DNA from: Mangifera indica
Taxonomy: Eukaryota; Streptophyta; Magnoliopsida; Sapindales; Anacardiaceae
Direction: 5' to 3'
Assembly: GCF_011075055.1 (NCBI RefSeq)
Contig: NW_025401155.1
Location: forward strand, 53,501-117,500
Length of the DNA stretch: 64,000 nucleotides
This document shows, piece after piece, positions 34,901 to 43,389 of this stretch. The first letter of the stretch is position 1. Every line of letters starts with the position of its first letter. The translations under genes and the position numbers were made by a program. The notes beneath the pieces were generated by a model that searched no databases, had not been told where the DNA came from, and was given only the letters and a program-made list of their open reading frames with translations.

Positions 34901-37672
34901 CCAATTAGATTAACCCAAAGTTAACTTACTCACCAGACTCAACCATTCAGCCATCAAGCTCAAACAAAATCCATTTAATCAAATTAAATCCCTTTCAATT
35001 AAAATCAAAACATTTTTTAATCCAATCCATTTTACACAAAGCCTACTTTGAGGATTAGGTGGTTTTCAAGTGGACGAGTAAATTATTAAGAAATATTTAA
35101 TAATAATAATAATTATAGTTGATTTGGATAATATTTAAATTTTAAAGTTAGGATATTGGTTGAATAAATTGAACTAATTGGATTGAGGAGCAAAACGAAA
35201 ATATTATTATTTGGGTATTTTGAACAATCTTTTGCTTATAGGGGAGGCCATGACTTTTGGAAGGAGTTGACATTCCTTGTTATCAGTATTTCTTTTTTTG
35301 ACCATTAATAAAATTTGTGCAAGGTCCCTAAATATTTTATTATAATCAAATATTTTCTTTATTGTTATTATTATTATTGTTTGTAATCCTAACAGATATA
35401 CTTTAACAACTCACTTCACCAAGTATGAATAATATTACAACTCAATTCCAAAACTCCGACACAATTATGAATAACTTACCTCAGTCATTATAAATAAGCT
35501 TATTCTTTTCATTTCTCATCATAATTCAATTTGTTTTCATGCTTTTCTTTTATTAGAAAATATAAATTTCAAAATATAACAATCAATAAGTATAAAATTT
35601 AAATTAAATTGAAAAAATGCTACAATTTTGAGTCGAGCTTATCATATCAAGATCAAACTTGAGTTCTAGTTCAACTCTGTCAAAATTTGTCTACGTCAAG
35701 CTAGGTTCGAGCTCAACTCTTTTAAGTTGAGCTGATCTTGAGCAAACTCATGCTTGATTTTAGCTTGATTCGGCATGAATCCACTTTAGTTTGTTATTTG
35801 TTATATGTAGAGATGAATTTTCATCATATTGCTAAGCAATTAGTGAGGATGCTTGAAGAGAAGGAATGGGATGGGATGGCTTATGATGTTTACCTTTTCG
35901 TGGCCTTCATGGTTGAAGTTCAGAGTCACAATAAGTATTCTGATACCATGTAATTTGAGAGATGAATTTGTATTTGTTAGAAGAAACATTTCTCAGTGTA
36001 TATTATATTTGGTGTAAAATTTACATTGATTTGGTATACAATAGTAAGAAGGAAACTTAATTACTAAATTCCTAAATTAAATGATTTGCAAATTCTTATT
36101 TATTGTAACTACAAATCTGATTTTAATTCATTTTCCTAAAGTAACTCAATCTTTCCATGTTGGAACTAGTTGCATTTGAGGGGATGTGTTGGAATACATG
36201 GTCCCACATTGGAAGAAAAATATCTTTTCTTCTCTCTTACATTGCTAAGACTTAAGAAAGCCTATCAGGAAGCTATGAAAGAAACTTGATCAACTATTTG
36301 TGTAATGAGGGAACAAATAGTTGAAGTCATTACACAAATAGCTGGAAGGATTTCATATTATTTTTGCACATAGCATAGTGGTGAGGCTAGAGAGTTACCT
36401 TGATGGTACTTAATTGGATAGTTTCTCTTGTTAGTCAAATGTTTGGTGAAATGACAAAAATCACTTATTGGTATGAGAGACTAGACCTTTACCTCATTTT
36501 TGTTAGTTTTTTCTAAAAGAATCCATTGACTTTGGAATTGACATTTTGACCCATAGACAGGCATTTTAAAAACTTTCCCAAAACCTATCAAACTCATCAT
36601 TACAAATGAAAAAGCAAACAAAATATTTTTGTTTCATAAACAAACTTTAAAAACTAATAAATAAAACCCAGAATGGTTAACTTAGAATTGTTAACTTCAA
36701 GTCTCGGGAACAGCCTTGAGGCAGTTGTGAAAGGCCATTTTCAGTGTCATGGTGTTTGCAAGAGGCCATTTCTAGCCTCATGAGACTGTCTATCCTAGAA
36801 GCCATAGTTGGAAGGTGGATGCAACCTTGTGGTGGCTGTCTGGGCCATTTTCAGCCTTGTACCGTTTTTCGAAGGCTCCTTTTGGCCTCATGTGGCTGTG
36901 GGAGGCCTGTTCCACCTTTTGTACCCTGCAGGGAAAAATTTGGCCTCTTCGCATCCACGTCAGGCCAAAAACAGCCTTGTCTATAGAGTGCTGGATTTGG
37001 AACAAAAATGATGGGGGAGAAGAAAAAAGGAAATGTAAGGCTAGGATCAGCCACGTAGCAGCTGTAGGAGGTTGAAGCTAAGAATGCTATTGGTCGGGGA
37101 AAAGAAAAAGGGAGGAAGAAAAGAAATGAGAAGAGAATGAAGAAAAGAAGTGGTGCTAGTAAGGAAAGAAAAGAAAGAAATTAGTATTAAAAGTCAAAAT
37201 GTATATATATTTTCTATATTTACCTCAACCCCATATTGTTTTTGTGTCCTTAAGAATTGTCATGTTATCCATATTATTTAACCGTTAAAACTTGATCTCT
37301 GGTCCTAGTTGTGAATTGTTAAGAGTTAAGGTAATTCATGGTAAAATCGTAGGGATCGGGACATTCCATAACTTTTTCAAAAGTAATTTCAATATTTTCC
37401 ATGTAGATTTCCTGTGACAGTTCCTTTCATTGGCAATATGAATTTTGTTATTCAAATCTCTTGCATAGTTGTACTTGTTAGAATTTCAAATTTCTTTGTT
37501 GTATGAACTTCTACATACGAAATAGAAAGAATAATTTGTTAGCACTTTACCAGGGCAGAACAGAATGATAGTTGATAACCATTTACTTGCTTATGATGTG
37601 AACAGACATTTTTCTCGCACAAACCAGCTTTTAGAGAAAATGGGAATCCCCCACATTGATTGGCAACTTTGA
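19698..37672 (+). CDS. UNG: Uracil-DNA glycosylase, seven exons (gene span)
   Basis: This family-1 uracil-DNA glycosylase starts base-excision repair by cutting uracil from DNA. Exons at 19698-19941, 20022-20245, 22674-22832, 29017-29047, 30070-30205, 30690-30773 and 37606-37672 total 945 nt and join in frame to 314 residues. All introns are GT..AG. Visible active-site parts are the water-activating loop GQDPYHG (catalytic Asp157, Tyr159), Phe170, the uracil-binding Asn215 in LLLN, and HPSGLS (279-284) with catalytic His279 and the DNA-intercalating Leu283. The C-terminus is HIDWQL. Residues 13-19 (PAKRLKL) look like a nuclear localisation signal. The N-terminal [10 protein letters not shown] lacks the two aromatic residues of a PCNA-binding box. 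The start is the ATG at 19698, before ASSKP. About 17 kb of the span is intron filled with transposons. Confidence 0.95.
20022..20245 (+). CDS. UNG: UNG exon 2
   Basis: It opens after the acceptor TTTTGTAG and reads [17 protein letters not shown], then [12 protein letters not shown] and [10 protein letters not shown]. The donor GTATTC splits the catalytic loop exactly between Gln156 and Asp157. Confidence 0.95.
20370..20585. mobile_element. Possible small inverted-repeat element in UNG intron 2
   Basis: The ends are loosely inverted: on the left TCCGACGGTTTGAAGGAATA then GAAATCC, and inward from the right TCCTGAGGTTTTGATTTAAT then AAAAATCC. The size (about 215 bp) and lack of coding suit a MITE. 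The match is imperfect and no target duplication was found. Confidence 0.35.
20634..21985 (-). mobile_element. Internally deleted antisense Copia in UNG intron 2
   Basis: Two similar LTR-like segments (about 20634-20806 and 21815-21985) share GAATTTATACATATTTTA, AACTAG and GAAATATTCAGGGACT-like words. Between them, on the minus strand, lies the C-terminus of Copia RNase H ([20 protein letters not shown], ending IYSPT-stop) followed by a purine-rich tract. Most of gag-pol is missing. The remaining interior looks like Copia leader sequence. Orientation is antisense to UNG. Confidence 0.65.
22674..22832 (+). CDS. UNG: UNG exon 3
   Basis: It is exactly 53 codons, residues 157-209, starting [17 protein letters not shown] and ending WAVQ before donor GTAAAA. 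It carries catalytic Asp157, Tyr159 and Phe170 of the uracil pocket. Confidence 0.95.
23277..23447 (-). repeat. 3' LTR of the intron-3 Copia
   Basis: 171 bp, TGTAGAAACTG to TTCTGCAACA on the plus strand. No difference from the copy at 28088-28258 was found by reading. Confidence 0.95.
23448..23459 (-). other. Polypurine tract of the Copia
   Basis: The minus strand reads GCTTGAGGGGGAG directly before the 3' LTR. The pol stop codon TGA (23455-23457) lies inside it. Confidence 0.85.
23455..27580 (-). pseudogene. Copia gag-pol polyprotein, two frameshifts, integrase catalytic Glu lost
   Basis: The coding region runs from the [16 protein letters not shown] start at 27580 to the TGA at 23455. With two missing bases restored it would be 1375 residues, normal for Copia. 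In order: gag (UBN2 type, [13 protein letters not shown]), zinc knuckle [14 protein letters not shown], protease [11 protein letters not shown]-pre-integrase with HCQLGHPS and CESCQFAK, integrase core ([16 protein letters not shown]), RT with YVDDIIITG, and RNase H with [10 protein letters not shown]. One base is missing near 27358 in gag and one in an A-run near 24165 between RT and RNase H. The third DDE residue, normally glutamate in NGVAERKN, is lysine (codon 25701-25703), so the integrase should be inactive. Confidence 0.9.
28075..28087 (-). other. Copia primer-binding site
   Basis: The plus strand CTCTGATACCA next to the 5' LTR is the complement of TGGTATCAGAG, the initiator-methionine tRNA primer site. 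The leader from here to the gag start (27581-28087) holds no supported gene. Confidence 0.9.
28088..28258 (-). repeat. 5' LTR of the intron-3 Copia
   Basis: 171 bp, reads the same as 23277-23447. It is followed by ATTTCTAAAGTGG, which resembles the sequence left of the element. Confidence 0.95.
28414..28793 (+). repeat. Diverged direct repeats, TRIM-like, in UNG intron 3
   Basis: Two related segments of about 125 bp (28414-28543 and about 28669-28793) each start GGGGAACC(A/G)T..CCTTAAA and share the order GAGCCCAA/GAGTCCAA, then GATGTGAGAT/GATATGAGAT and a T-G-GAT-CTAA end. About 125 bp separates them. Short direct repeats with almost no interior suggest a decayed TRIM, but no primer-binding site was recognised. 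Confidence 0.45.
29017..29047 (+). CDS. UNG: UNG exon 4 (31-nt micro-exon)
   Basis: Between acceptor CATCCTGTAG and donor GTAACA it reads [10 protein letters not shown] plus the first base of a valine codon. It carries Asn215, the residue that contacts uracil. The next exon supplies TT and then RNHQANSHA, which confirms phase and boundaries. Confidence 0.92.
29048..30069 (+). other. UNG intron 4
   Basis: A GT..AG intron of about 1.0 kb. It has a poly-T run near 29759-29776 and an A-rich run near 29698-29715. No gene or complete repeat was recognised. Confidence 0.8.
30070..30205 (+). CDS. UNG: UNG exon 5
   Basis: It reads (V)[21 protein letters not shown], then [16 protein letters not shown] and NSAQAKS, ending at phase 2 (AG) before donor [16 protein letters not shown] and VVFLLWG are core-fold segments of the family. 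The NS after LLWG is a position that varies among family members. Confidence 0.93.
30206..30689 (+). other. UNG intron 5
   Basis: A GT..AG intron of 484 bp ending GTTAAACAG. Open readings within it are short and unrecognised. Confidence 0.8.
30690..30773 (+). CDS. UNG: UNG exon 6
   Basis: It reads (R)[18 protein letters not shown], then SANRGFFGC and the first two bases of an arginine codon, before donor GTTAGT. It carries catalytic His279 and the intercalating Leu283. Confidence 0.95.
30905..30954. repeat. 25-bp tandem duplication
   Basis: TTTCATGTCATCAAAGAGAC plus five bases is repeated twice head to tail in the first part of UNG intron 6. Confidence 0.85.
31105..31359 (+). other. Unrecognised 84-codon open reading in UNG intron 6
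   Basis: It begins [13 protein letters not shown] and ends RRKYVL. The make-up is polar and not low-complexity ([19 protein letters not shown]). I do not recognise a domain. Its stop codon is the TAA within TGTAATTTG at the start of the neighbouring LTR (31355). It is most likely a chance reading or a scrap of an older element; no expression signal is visible. Confidence 0.2.
33954..35332 (+). mobile_element. Same-family LTR element (plus) nested in the minus LTR
   Basis: The 5' LTR is 33954-34282 (TGTGAGGATTCAG to GTTCCTTACA), followed by AATTAGTATCAAGG, a decayed primer site. A second, more diverged LTR copy ends near 35332 (about 35060-35332), sharing GGATATTGGTTGAATAAAT-like and AATTGGATTGAGGAG words. 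The interior carries a gag fragment only. The segment is an inverted copy of the LTR material at 32768-33160. Confidence 0.55.
34360..34509 (+). pseudogene. Gag-like N-terminal fragment of the nested LTR element
   Basis: A 49-codon reading starts [19 protein letters not shown] and contains [11 protein letters not shown]. It is acidic and leucine-spaced, likely coiled coil, 78 bp after the 5' LTR, where gag should begin. Further downstream [23 protein letters not shown] text (34565-34625) continues a gag-like reading in decayed form. Confidence 0.4.
36189..37370 (+). other. Repeat-like stretch in UNG intron 6, no gene seen
   Basis: It has TGTTGGAATAC near the left and GGGACATTCCA near the right, which could be decayed LTR ends, but the flanks do not match. 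A GC-richer core (36720-37075) repeats the word GGCCATTTTCAG or GGCCTCATG several times. The overlapping readings there on both strands are by-products of this internal repetition. Confidence 0.35.
36291..36344. repeat. 18-bp inverted repeat with 18-nt loop
   Basis: CAACTATTTGTGTAATGA (36291-36308) pairs with TCATTACACAAATAGCTG (36327-36344), 17 of 18 bases. The loop contains a third, shorter copy of the arm (ACAAATAGTTG). Confidence 0.85.
37606..37672 (+). CDS. UNG: UNG exon 7 (terminal)
   Basis: After acceptor GTGAACAG it completes the arginine codon and reads [20 protein letters not shown], then L and TGA. This is the conserved family C-terminus. It lies 6.8 kb from exon 6. Confidence 0.95.
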
Positions 37673-39148
37673 TTGAAAGGAACAACGGCTTATAATATTG
37701 ACTTTTGTGAAGGAGCGAATCGACATCCCACTTGATTTTGCGCTCGAAATTTTCTGATGGGCACTTTGTGCATGGCCTAATTTTAGAGGTAGAATAGTAA
37801 AATGTTTGTATCGTATCCTGGTTTCTATCTTCCATTTTAAGCCAGTTCATGTAGGTTTGGAATTGCTTTGGGCTTCTTTGTAATACCATCTGAAGAGAAC
37901 AAAACCTTGGAAGAATTATTGAATGGGAATGATTTTGTCTTGTATAAAGCTATGTTAATATTGGCATCTTCTTTTTTTCCTTTTGTTTTTGTCATGCGTC
38001 AAAATGAACTGGAAAACTAGAACACTAATATTTGTTCATTCAAAATTCCGAAAAAATTGAAAATGGGTTGTGGCGGCCAATTGTCAATCGGCCAAAGGTT
38101 GTACACCCCCGCACTATTGAGATTGCTCCTTTTTGGTTTACGAAGCGATGTGGGTGTTTTGTTAAAATTGGGTGACGAGCCCTAGCAACCATTTTAAAAG
38201 GGAAATTGGAAAAATTATTTTTAGACGCCTATGTAAATATGCTTACATTTTGTTTTTACATTATACATCTATATCACAAAGTCTATCGTAATATTAAAAT
38301 TATCCTGTCTTCAACCTTAAAAACACAAGCTTCAGTCAGCTTTTAACTACAAAATAATAGTTGTTTTGCAAAATATCTTGTATAAAACTCTAATTCAAGT
38401 TAGTATCCATCCAAACCTTAATCCTATAATGTTTTACAATTGAAAAGTAAAAATGTAAAGTAGACAAAGTGTGTATGATTTTGACTTGGGAATGAGATTT
38501 TATTAATAAAAGTTGTTTTTTAATCAATTAAAATAGTTAGGGTACTGATAGTTCTACTAGAAAATTTGATTAGCTTAAGTGGCGCAACCTCACCTAGGTG
38601 AGGTTGGTGTAGGCACACCTCATTTGGGCAAGGTTAGTCTAGACGTGCCCTGTCTAGAGTGATTTCCAATTTAATTTAAGAAATTTAATTTCCCGAATAT
38701 AATTCCTAAGTTTATTTGCCTATGTTGTATGTTTACTTTTAGTTTAAAATGGAAAAACTGTATTTATGATTTAGTTTGGAGGGTAAGGGGTTATAAGAGA
38801 TGACAATGTTGAGTATTGGTTTCAAAGAATTTGTTGTGAAAATCTTTTATCATGTTAGAATCGATCGAAGTCAATCATATGTTCATATATTTATCCTCAA
38901 AAAAAAAAAAAAATTCAAGTAATAAAATCGATATTTACTTCTTAAGTTGATTGATTGTTATATTTTAAGAAATACAAGTGATGCGATTGCAAGATTTTTA
39001 TGAGTTTTTAGCATTTTTCAAAAGTTTAGTGTATATACTAATTGCAAACTGATACACTAAACTTTGATTTACTGGTATCTACAAGATTTTAAAATATAAG
39101 GGATTTGGGAAATTTTTACTAGCATTTTCAAAAGTATAGTTAAAAAAA
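37673..39148 (+). other. UNG 3' UTR and decayed spacer
   Basis: The first 250-300 bp are the likely UNG 3' UTR. No clear polyadenylation signal can be chosen. Beyond that the sequence is AT-rich with a short LTR-like scrap near 38575-38660 (ACCTCACCTAGGTGAGGTTG, a local palindrome). No gene was recognised. Confidence 0.5.
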
Positions 39149-39488
39149 GGGAAATTATATTATATGCCCTAAATTAAGGGGGTCTAAGAAAATTATCCAA
39201 AACAATCAGGATTAAGCAAAAATGCCTCTTTTTTGTGAAATGACCAATTGCCCCTATATATAAACCAATGATTTTACTTATTTTCTTCTTTATTTTCCCA
39301 TGGTTTCACTGTGCAAATTCAGAGATTTTTGTGTTTCCCATGGTTGTTCCACGGGCAAAGCGATTTTCATAGATTTTTATGTTTTTCAACGATTGAAAAT
39401 AACAAAGAAGGTTAGTACATCTTCCCTACTGTTGTTTGAATCAATTTTTATTGTTAAGATTATTGAGATTTGAGAGAGATTTTAAGGT

Positions 39489-39761
39489 TTGAAATTCTGG
39501 GGTTCCGATTTTGAACAATACATAAAATGTTTTGATTCTTGGTTGCTTTGGTTGAATTTCTTGAGGGGGTTTTGTGTTATAGGATATGTACATTTGATTT
39601 GTATTGAAATTGGAGGCAAAAATGATGATTTTTGCGTTAGAAAAGGGGTTAGAATAGCTGACGCTCCTGTCTGTAGGAATAATATATCCTACGGTCATGA
39701 GGAATTCTCCTACGGTCAGGAGGAATTCTCCCACGGTCAAGAGAGATTGATTGTGGGTTAG
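39489..39761 (+). other. 90-codon reading with 7-residue repeats at the MULE left end
   Basis: It begins MKFWGSDFEQYIK and ends with three in-frame 7-residue units SYGHEEF, SYGQEEF and SHGQERL, encoded by 21-bp direct repeats at 39687-39749. The opposite strand also reads open across the repeats. It might be a captured exon or a second MULE gene, but I recognise no family. Confidence 0.25.
39687..39749. repeat. Three 21-bp direct repeats
   Basis: Units TCC(T/C)ACGGTCA(T/G/A)GAGGAATTC lie at 39687-39707, 39708-39728 and 39729-39749. The last is more diverged. Confidence 0.9.
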
Positions 39762-40129
39762 GGGGTGAAGTAGCTTTTTCAAAATATTGGGGAGGTGGGG
39801 GAGAGCGGGTTAGTCCACTGGGGGTCTTTGAAAATTTTACATGAGATAATAGGCTAATGCCGCGAAAACCCATGCATTGGGGGGAAATTTACTTTTTTTA
39901 AATTGCAAGGGCTCTAACAGGTTGGAAAATTACTGAGGGGGCAAAGGTAAATATTGGACTTCTTTGCAGTAGAATTTTCTAAGAGGGTAAATTGATATTT
40001 TTCATATCAAGGGTTTCTCGATGTGTAGTTTTCAAATTTTATATTCGTTTTTTCTATTTTAGGGTTTTTTGATATGTAGTTTTCAAATTTGACACTCTAT
40101 TTTTCTATTTTGTGCTTTTTTGACATATT

Positions 40130-41280
40130 TTAAGATGTAATGACTAAATTTATGTTCGATATTTCTGTTTTTTCGTTTATAACATATATCGATTCGTATT
40201 TTTGAATTTTAGTTTTATTTTTTCGAATTTCACTGCTTTAGGGTATATCGACTCGTATTTTTCAGATTTTTGAATGAGTTTTTTATTATTGACATTCTAA
40301 CGTATTTCAACGTATAGAATTCGAAACTTCAGTTCATTTTTTTTTATTTTCGTCATTTTAGGTTAAATCAACTCATATTTTTTAGATTTTCTAATGATTT
40401 TTTGATTATTGACATTCTAGGGTATTTCAATGTATAAGTTCAAATTTCAGTTTTTTTTTTTTCGAATTTTGTCGTTTTAGGATATATTGACTTGTATTTT
40501 TTAGATTTTTGAATGATTTTTCGAATGTTGATATTCAAAGGTATTTCAACGTATAGAATTTGAATTTCAGTTCTTTTCAATTTTCGCCATTTTTGGATAT
40601 TTCGACTTGTATTTTTAAGATTTTCTAACGATTTTTTGATTGTTGATATTTTAGGGTATTTCAATATATAGAATTCGAATTTTATTTTCGTTGTTTCAAT
40701 TTTTGTTGTTTTAGGATATTTCGACTCATATTTTTTAGATTTTCTAATGATTTTTTTATTATCGACATTTTAGGGTATTTCAACGTATAGAATTCGAATT
40801 TCAGTTCTGTTTTTTTTATTTTTTCCATTTTAAGATAAATCGACTCGTATTTTTCAGATTTTCTAATGATTTTTTGATTATTGACATTCTAGGATATTTC
40901 AACGTATAGAGTTCGAATTTCAATTTCATTTTTTCGATTTTCACTGTTTTAGGATATATCGAATTGTACTTTTTAGATTTTCGAATAATTTTTTGATTGT
41001 TGATATTTTATGATATTTCAATATATAGAATTCGAATTTCAGTTCAGTTTTTTCAATTTTTGCCATTTTAGGATAAATCGACTCTTATTTTTCAGATTTT
41101 CTAACGATTTTTCGATTATTGACATTCTAGGGTATTTCAACGTATAGAATTTGAATTTTAGTTCCATTTTTTTGATTTTCGTCGTTTTAAAATATATCAA
41201 CTCGTATTTTTCAAATTTTCCAACGATTTTTTAATTGTTGACATTTTAGGATATTTTAATGTATAAAATTTTCAATAATA
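40130..41280. repeat. Tandem array, about 119-bp period, inside the MULE
   Basis: The word GA(C/T)ATT(C/T) followed by a GGTATTTCAACGTATAGAAT-like stretch recurs at 40291, 40411, 40530, 40645, 40764, 40883, 41002, 41121 and 41240. Spacings are 120, 119, 115, 119, 119, 119, 119 and 119. Each unit also has a TCGACTCGTATTTTTCAGAT-like block. About nine copies are visible, diverged by point changes; no open reading frame runs through the array. Confidence 0.9.
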
Positions 41281-41329
41281 CATAGTTATTAACAATTAGG
41301 TACGTACTTACATGGTTCTCCTCTCGTAA

Positions 41330-43316
41330 GACCATCGTTATATGGTATCACAAATGAACTCGACGAGCATTGTGATAGGTAGACCCCGTGCATGTCTGAC
41401 AAAGGTGTTAAATAACTCCGCAATATTAGTTGTTATAATGTTGTATCGATGCCCCAGAAAGTGTGCTCTGCTCTAGTGCTCAAATCTGACCTGACGTAGA
41501 TAAGCTTCAGGTTGAGGGTTTATCACATCAAGAGATCGCATCGTAGCCTCAAAATTTGCTTCTGTATATGATTTTACGATTTTCAAATATGCACCCACAA
41601 CTTACAAGGTGATAAATAATATGAGAACTTTATGATCAAAATGTATAAAAATGTTAAACAGAATAAAATTTTAATACTTGCTTAAACATGTTACCTTTGA
41701 GTCTTGTTTGTACTTTGCTCGCATGTTGCACAAAAGGTGATAATAACAACATCCATGGTGGACATCTAGAAAGACTTCAACCATTGTAGAATGTATAACA
41801 TGATGTCAATCTGAGATTATTGCCAACTCGGAAAGGTCATGGATGCATTCTTTAATCTTCATGAGAAACCAACACCACATGTTGTGATCTTCTTTTTTAC
41901 CAACACCAAAACCAATAGGGTATATCTGGTTATTACCATCAAAACTCATCGCAAGAAATAATTGATCTAGATATCGACCTTTAAAGAAAACAACATCAAT
42001 GCAAATAATAGATTGTAGATATTCTCTAAATGCACGAACAAAATATCCTAATGCCATGAAAAATTCTTAAATCGATAGTCGTCATCTGTTTCAATTGTAG
42101 TAATGGTTCTTAGATTAGTATACTGTAGATTATAGCAATGATCTGGTAAGAGCATAAATGATTCTTCTAGTGAGCCCCTTAATGAATTTAAAGCCCAATT
42201 TCTTGCTCGCCAAGCCTGTGAATATGAAATGTCAATTTTATATTGGTCGGTGATCTCTACAATTATTTCTTTAGGCTGATAAATTTAATCAATTAACACA
42301 AACTTTGATCTCATTAATTGACCTAAAGCTCAGGCCCCAGCTTGTCTGTGATGTGACATTATTTGATCAACTGAACATGTGTGGATTAGATTCATTTGGT
42401 TGATTTGAAACACTTCACCGACTTTGGATTCGGTTGCATGTATATACCATTGATAATTTTTAGCCTTGCACTTAATATCTTATTGCCCCTTGTTAGACTT
42501 CTTGACCTAGAATTGAAATCCTTTCAATAGGGCAAATTGCTTCACAACATCTTTCAATTGTTATTTATTATGAAAAATATCACCTAGCTTTACACTATTC
42601 TCCTCTTGGATTGATCTTGTACCACATAATGATATTAATGGCTATGGAGGAAAATCAGGAAGCCACCTAAATGGATCAGTGGAGACATTATCAAAAAATG
42701 GCCCAGAATAATTTCCACCACCCAAAATTAGATCTTTAAGCTGCAAACTGTTCATACCCTCAATAACAGGTGGCTTATACTCGGGCTCAATCTCTTCAAA
42801 AAGAATATCAGGAATGTCATTTCCATTAAAGTTACCCCAATCGAGAACCCTATATTTATTTCCATAAGCTTATGAGTTTGCAATGTACAATAGGTCATTA
42901 CTAAAATCAATCATGTTTTCCAAATCATATTCTTTTTTCACTTTATTAATTTCTTCTTTATTTTCTTCTTCTTCTTCCTCCTGCCCTTCAATTGGGGTAG
43001 ATGTAACAAAAACAAGAATACATTTCTATAAGTATTGAGACATATCAATAAGACCCTAGACATCTCCATCATTTTGGATCTGTACGTGACAGTCGAGCTC
43101 AATTTTTCTTGGCTTCATTGATAGTTGAAGGTAGTTTTTCATTGGATCAAAACCGCAAGACTCCTTCAAAAGTTGAATAAATCCCTCAAATGTTGTTTCA
43201 TAAGGAATTTTAATCAATAGTTTAGATCCTCCAACATATTTCATTATGTTGTCATCACCTTGAATCTGTTCTATTTGGTAACGAATCGATGCATAACCAT
43301 CTATTTTAATCATCAA
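41330..43316 (-). pseudogene. MuDR-type MULE transposase, broken
   Basis: Read on the minus strand from about 43316: an N-terminal PB1-like segment (YVGGSKLLIKIPYETTFEGF), an acidic linker (EGQEEEEEENKEE), the MuDR DNA-binding region (KLGDIFHNKQQLKDVVKQFA, LLKGFQF-stop-VKKS, then a HTCSVDQ end), and the MULE transposase core at 41806-42057 (CIDVVFFKGRYLDQLFLAMS, FDGNNQIYPIGFG, WCWFLMKIKECI, LAIISD). The usual IDGTFLKG block reads IDVVFFKG. Several stops interrupt it, so no full protein is made. Family assignment is firm from these blocks; the exact start and end are approximate. Confidence 0.8.
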
Positions 43317-43389
43317 TCCTACAATGACAAAGTTTTGGAAAAAATTAATCGTTTATAACAAAAAATCTGTAATAACTATTTAAAATAGT

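Larger units (their letters stand above)
32768..35394 (-). mobile_element. LTR element (minus) nested in the above; right LTR itself split
   Basis: The left LTR starts TGATATGAATCTCTTAACAA (32768). The right LTR starts TGTTAGGAACCTCTTAACAA (33829), next to CTTTGATACCAATT, the complement of a TTGGTATCAAAG primer site. The end of the right LTR is at 35330-35394 (GTAATCCTAACA). The flanks GACAT and GATAT agree at four of five bases. The interior (33160-33828) is leader-like and non-coding. The right LTR is interrupted by a same-family element in the opposite direction. Confidence 0.55.
32200..35790. mobile_element. Probable DNA element with GAGCTCGAG-type subterminal repeats
   Basis: Both flanks (32210-32350 and 35620-35770) are rich in short inverted words such as GAGCTCGA, TTGAGCT and GCTTGA, and both inner flanks carry ATTATAAATAA words (32440-32680 and 35400-35505). 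Such clustered subterminal motifs are typical of non-autonomous hAT or similar DNA elements. No transposase was seen and exact ends are not defined. It splits a Copia gag and is itself split by an LTR cluster. Confidence 0.4.
31355..36040 (-). mobile_element. Truncated antisense Copia in UNG intron 6, host of nested insertions
   Basis: Both ends start TGTAATTTGAGAGA and share about 90-110 bp (31355-31463 and 35949-36040). The complement of a methionine-tRNA primer site (TCTGATACCATG) lies directly left of the right LTR, so the element is on the minus strand. Minus-strand gag is visible at 31600-32200: [69 protein letters not shown]. No pol remains. The gag N-terminus and leader are split by the insertion at about 32200-35790. 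Confidence 0.7.

Noticed and set aside
36744..37075. Overlapping cysteine-rich readings on both strands that might be a small secreted protein
   Set aside because: They open in several frames at once over a GC-richer, internally repetitive stretch within an intron; no signal peptide or family is visible.
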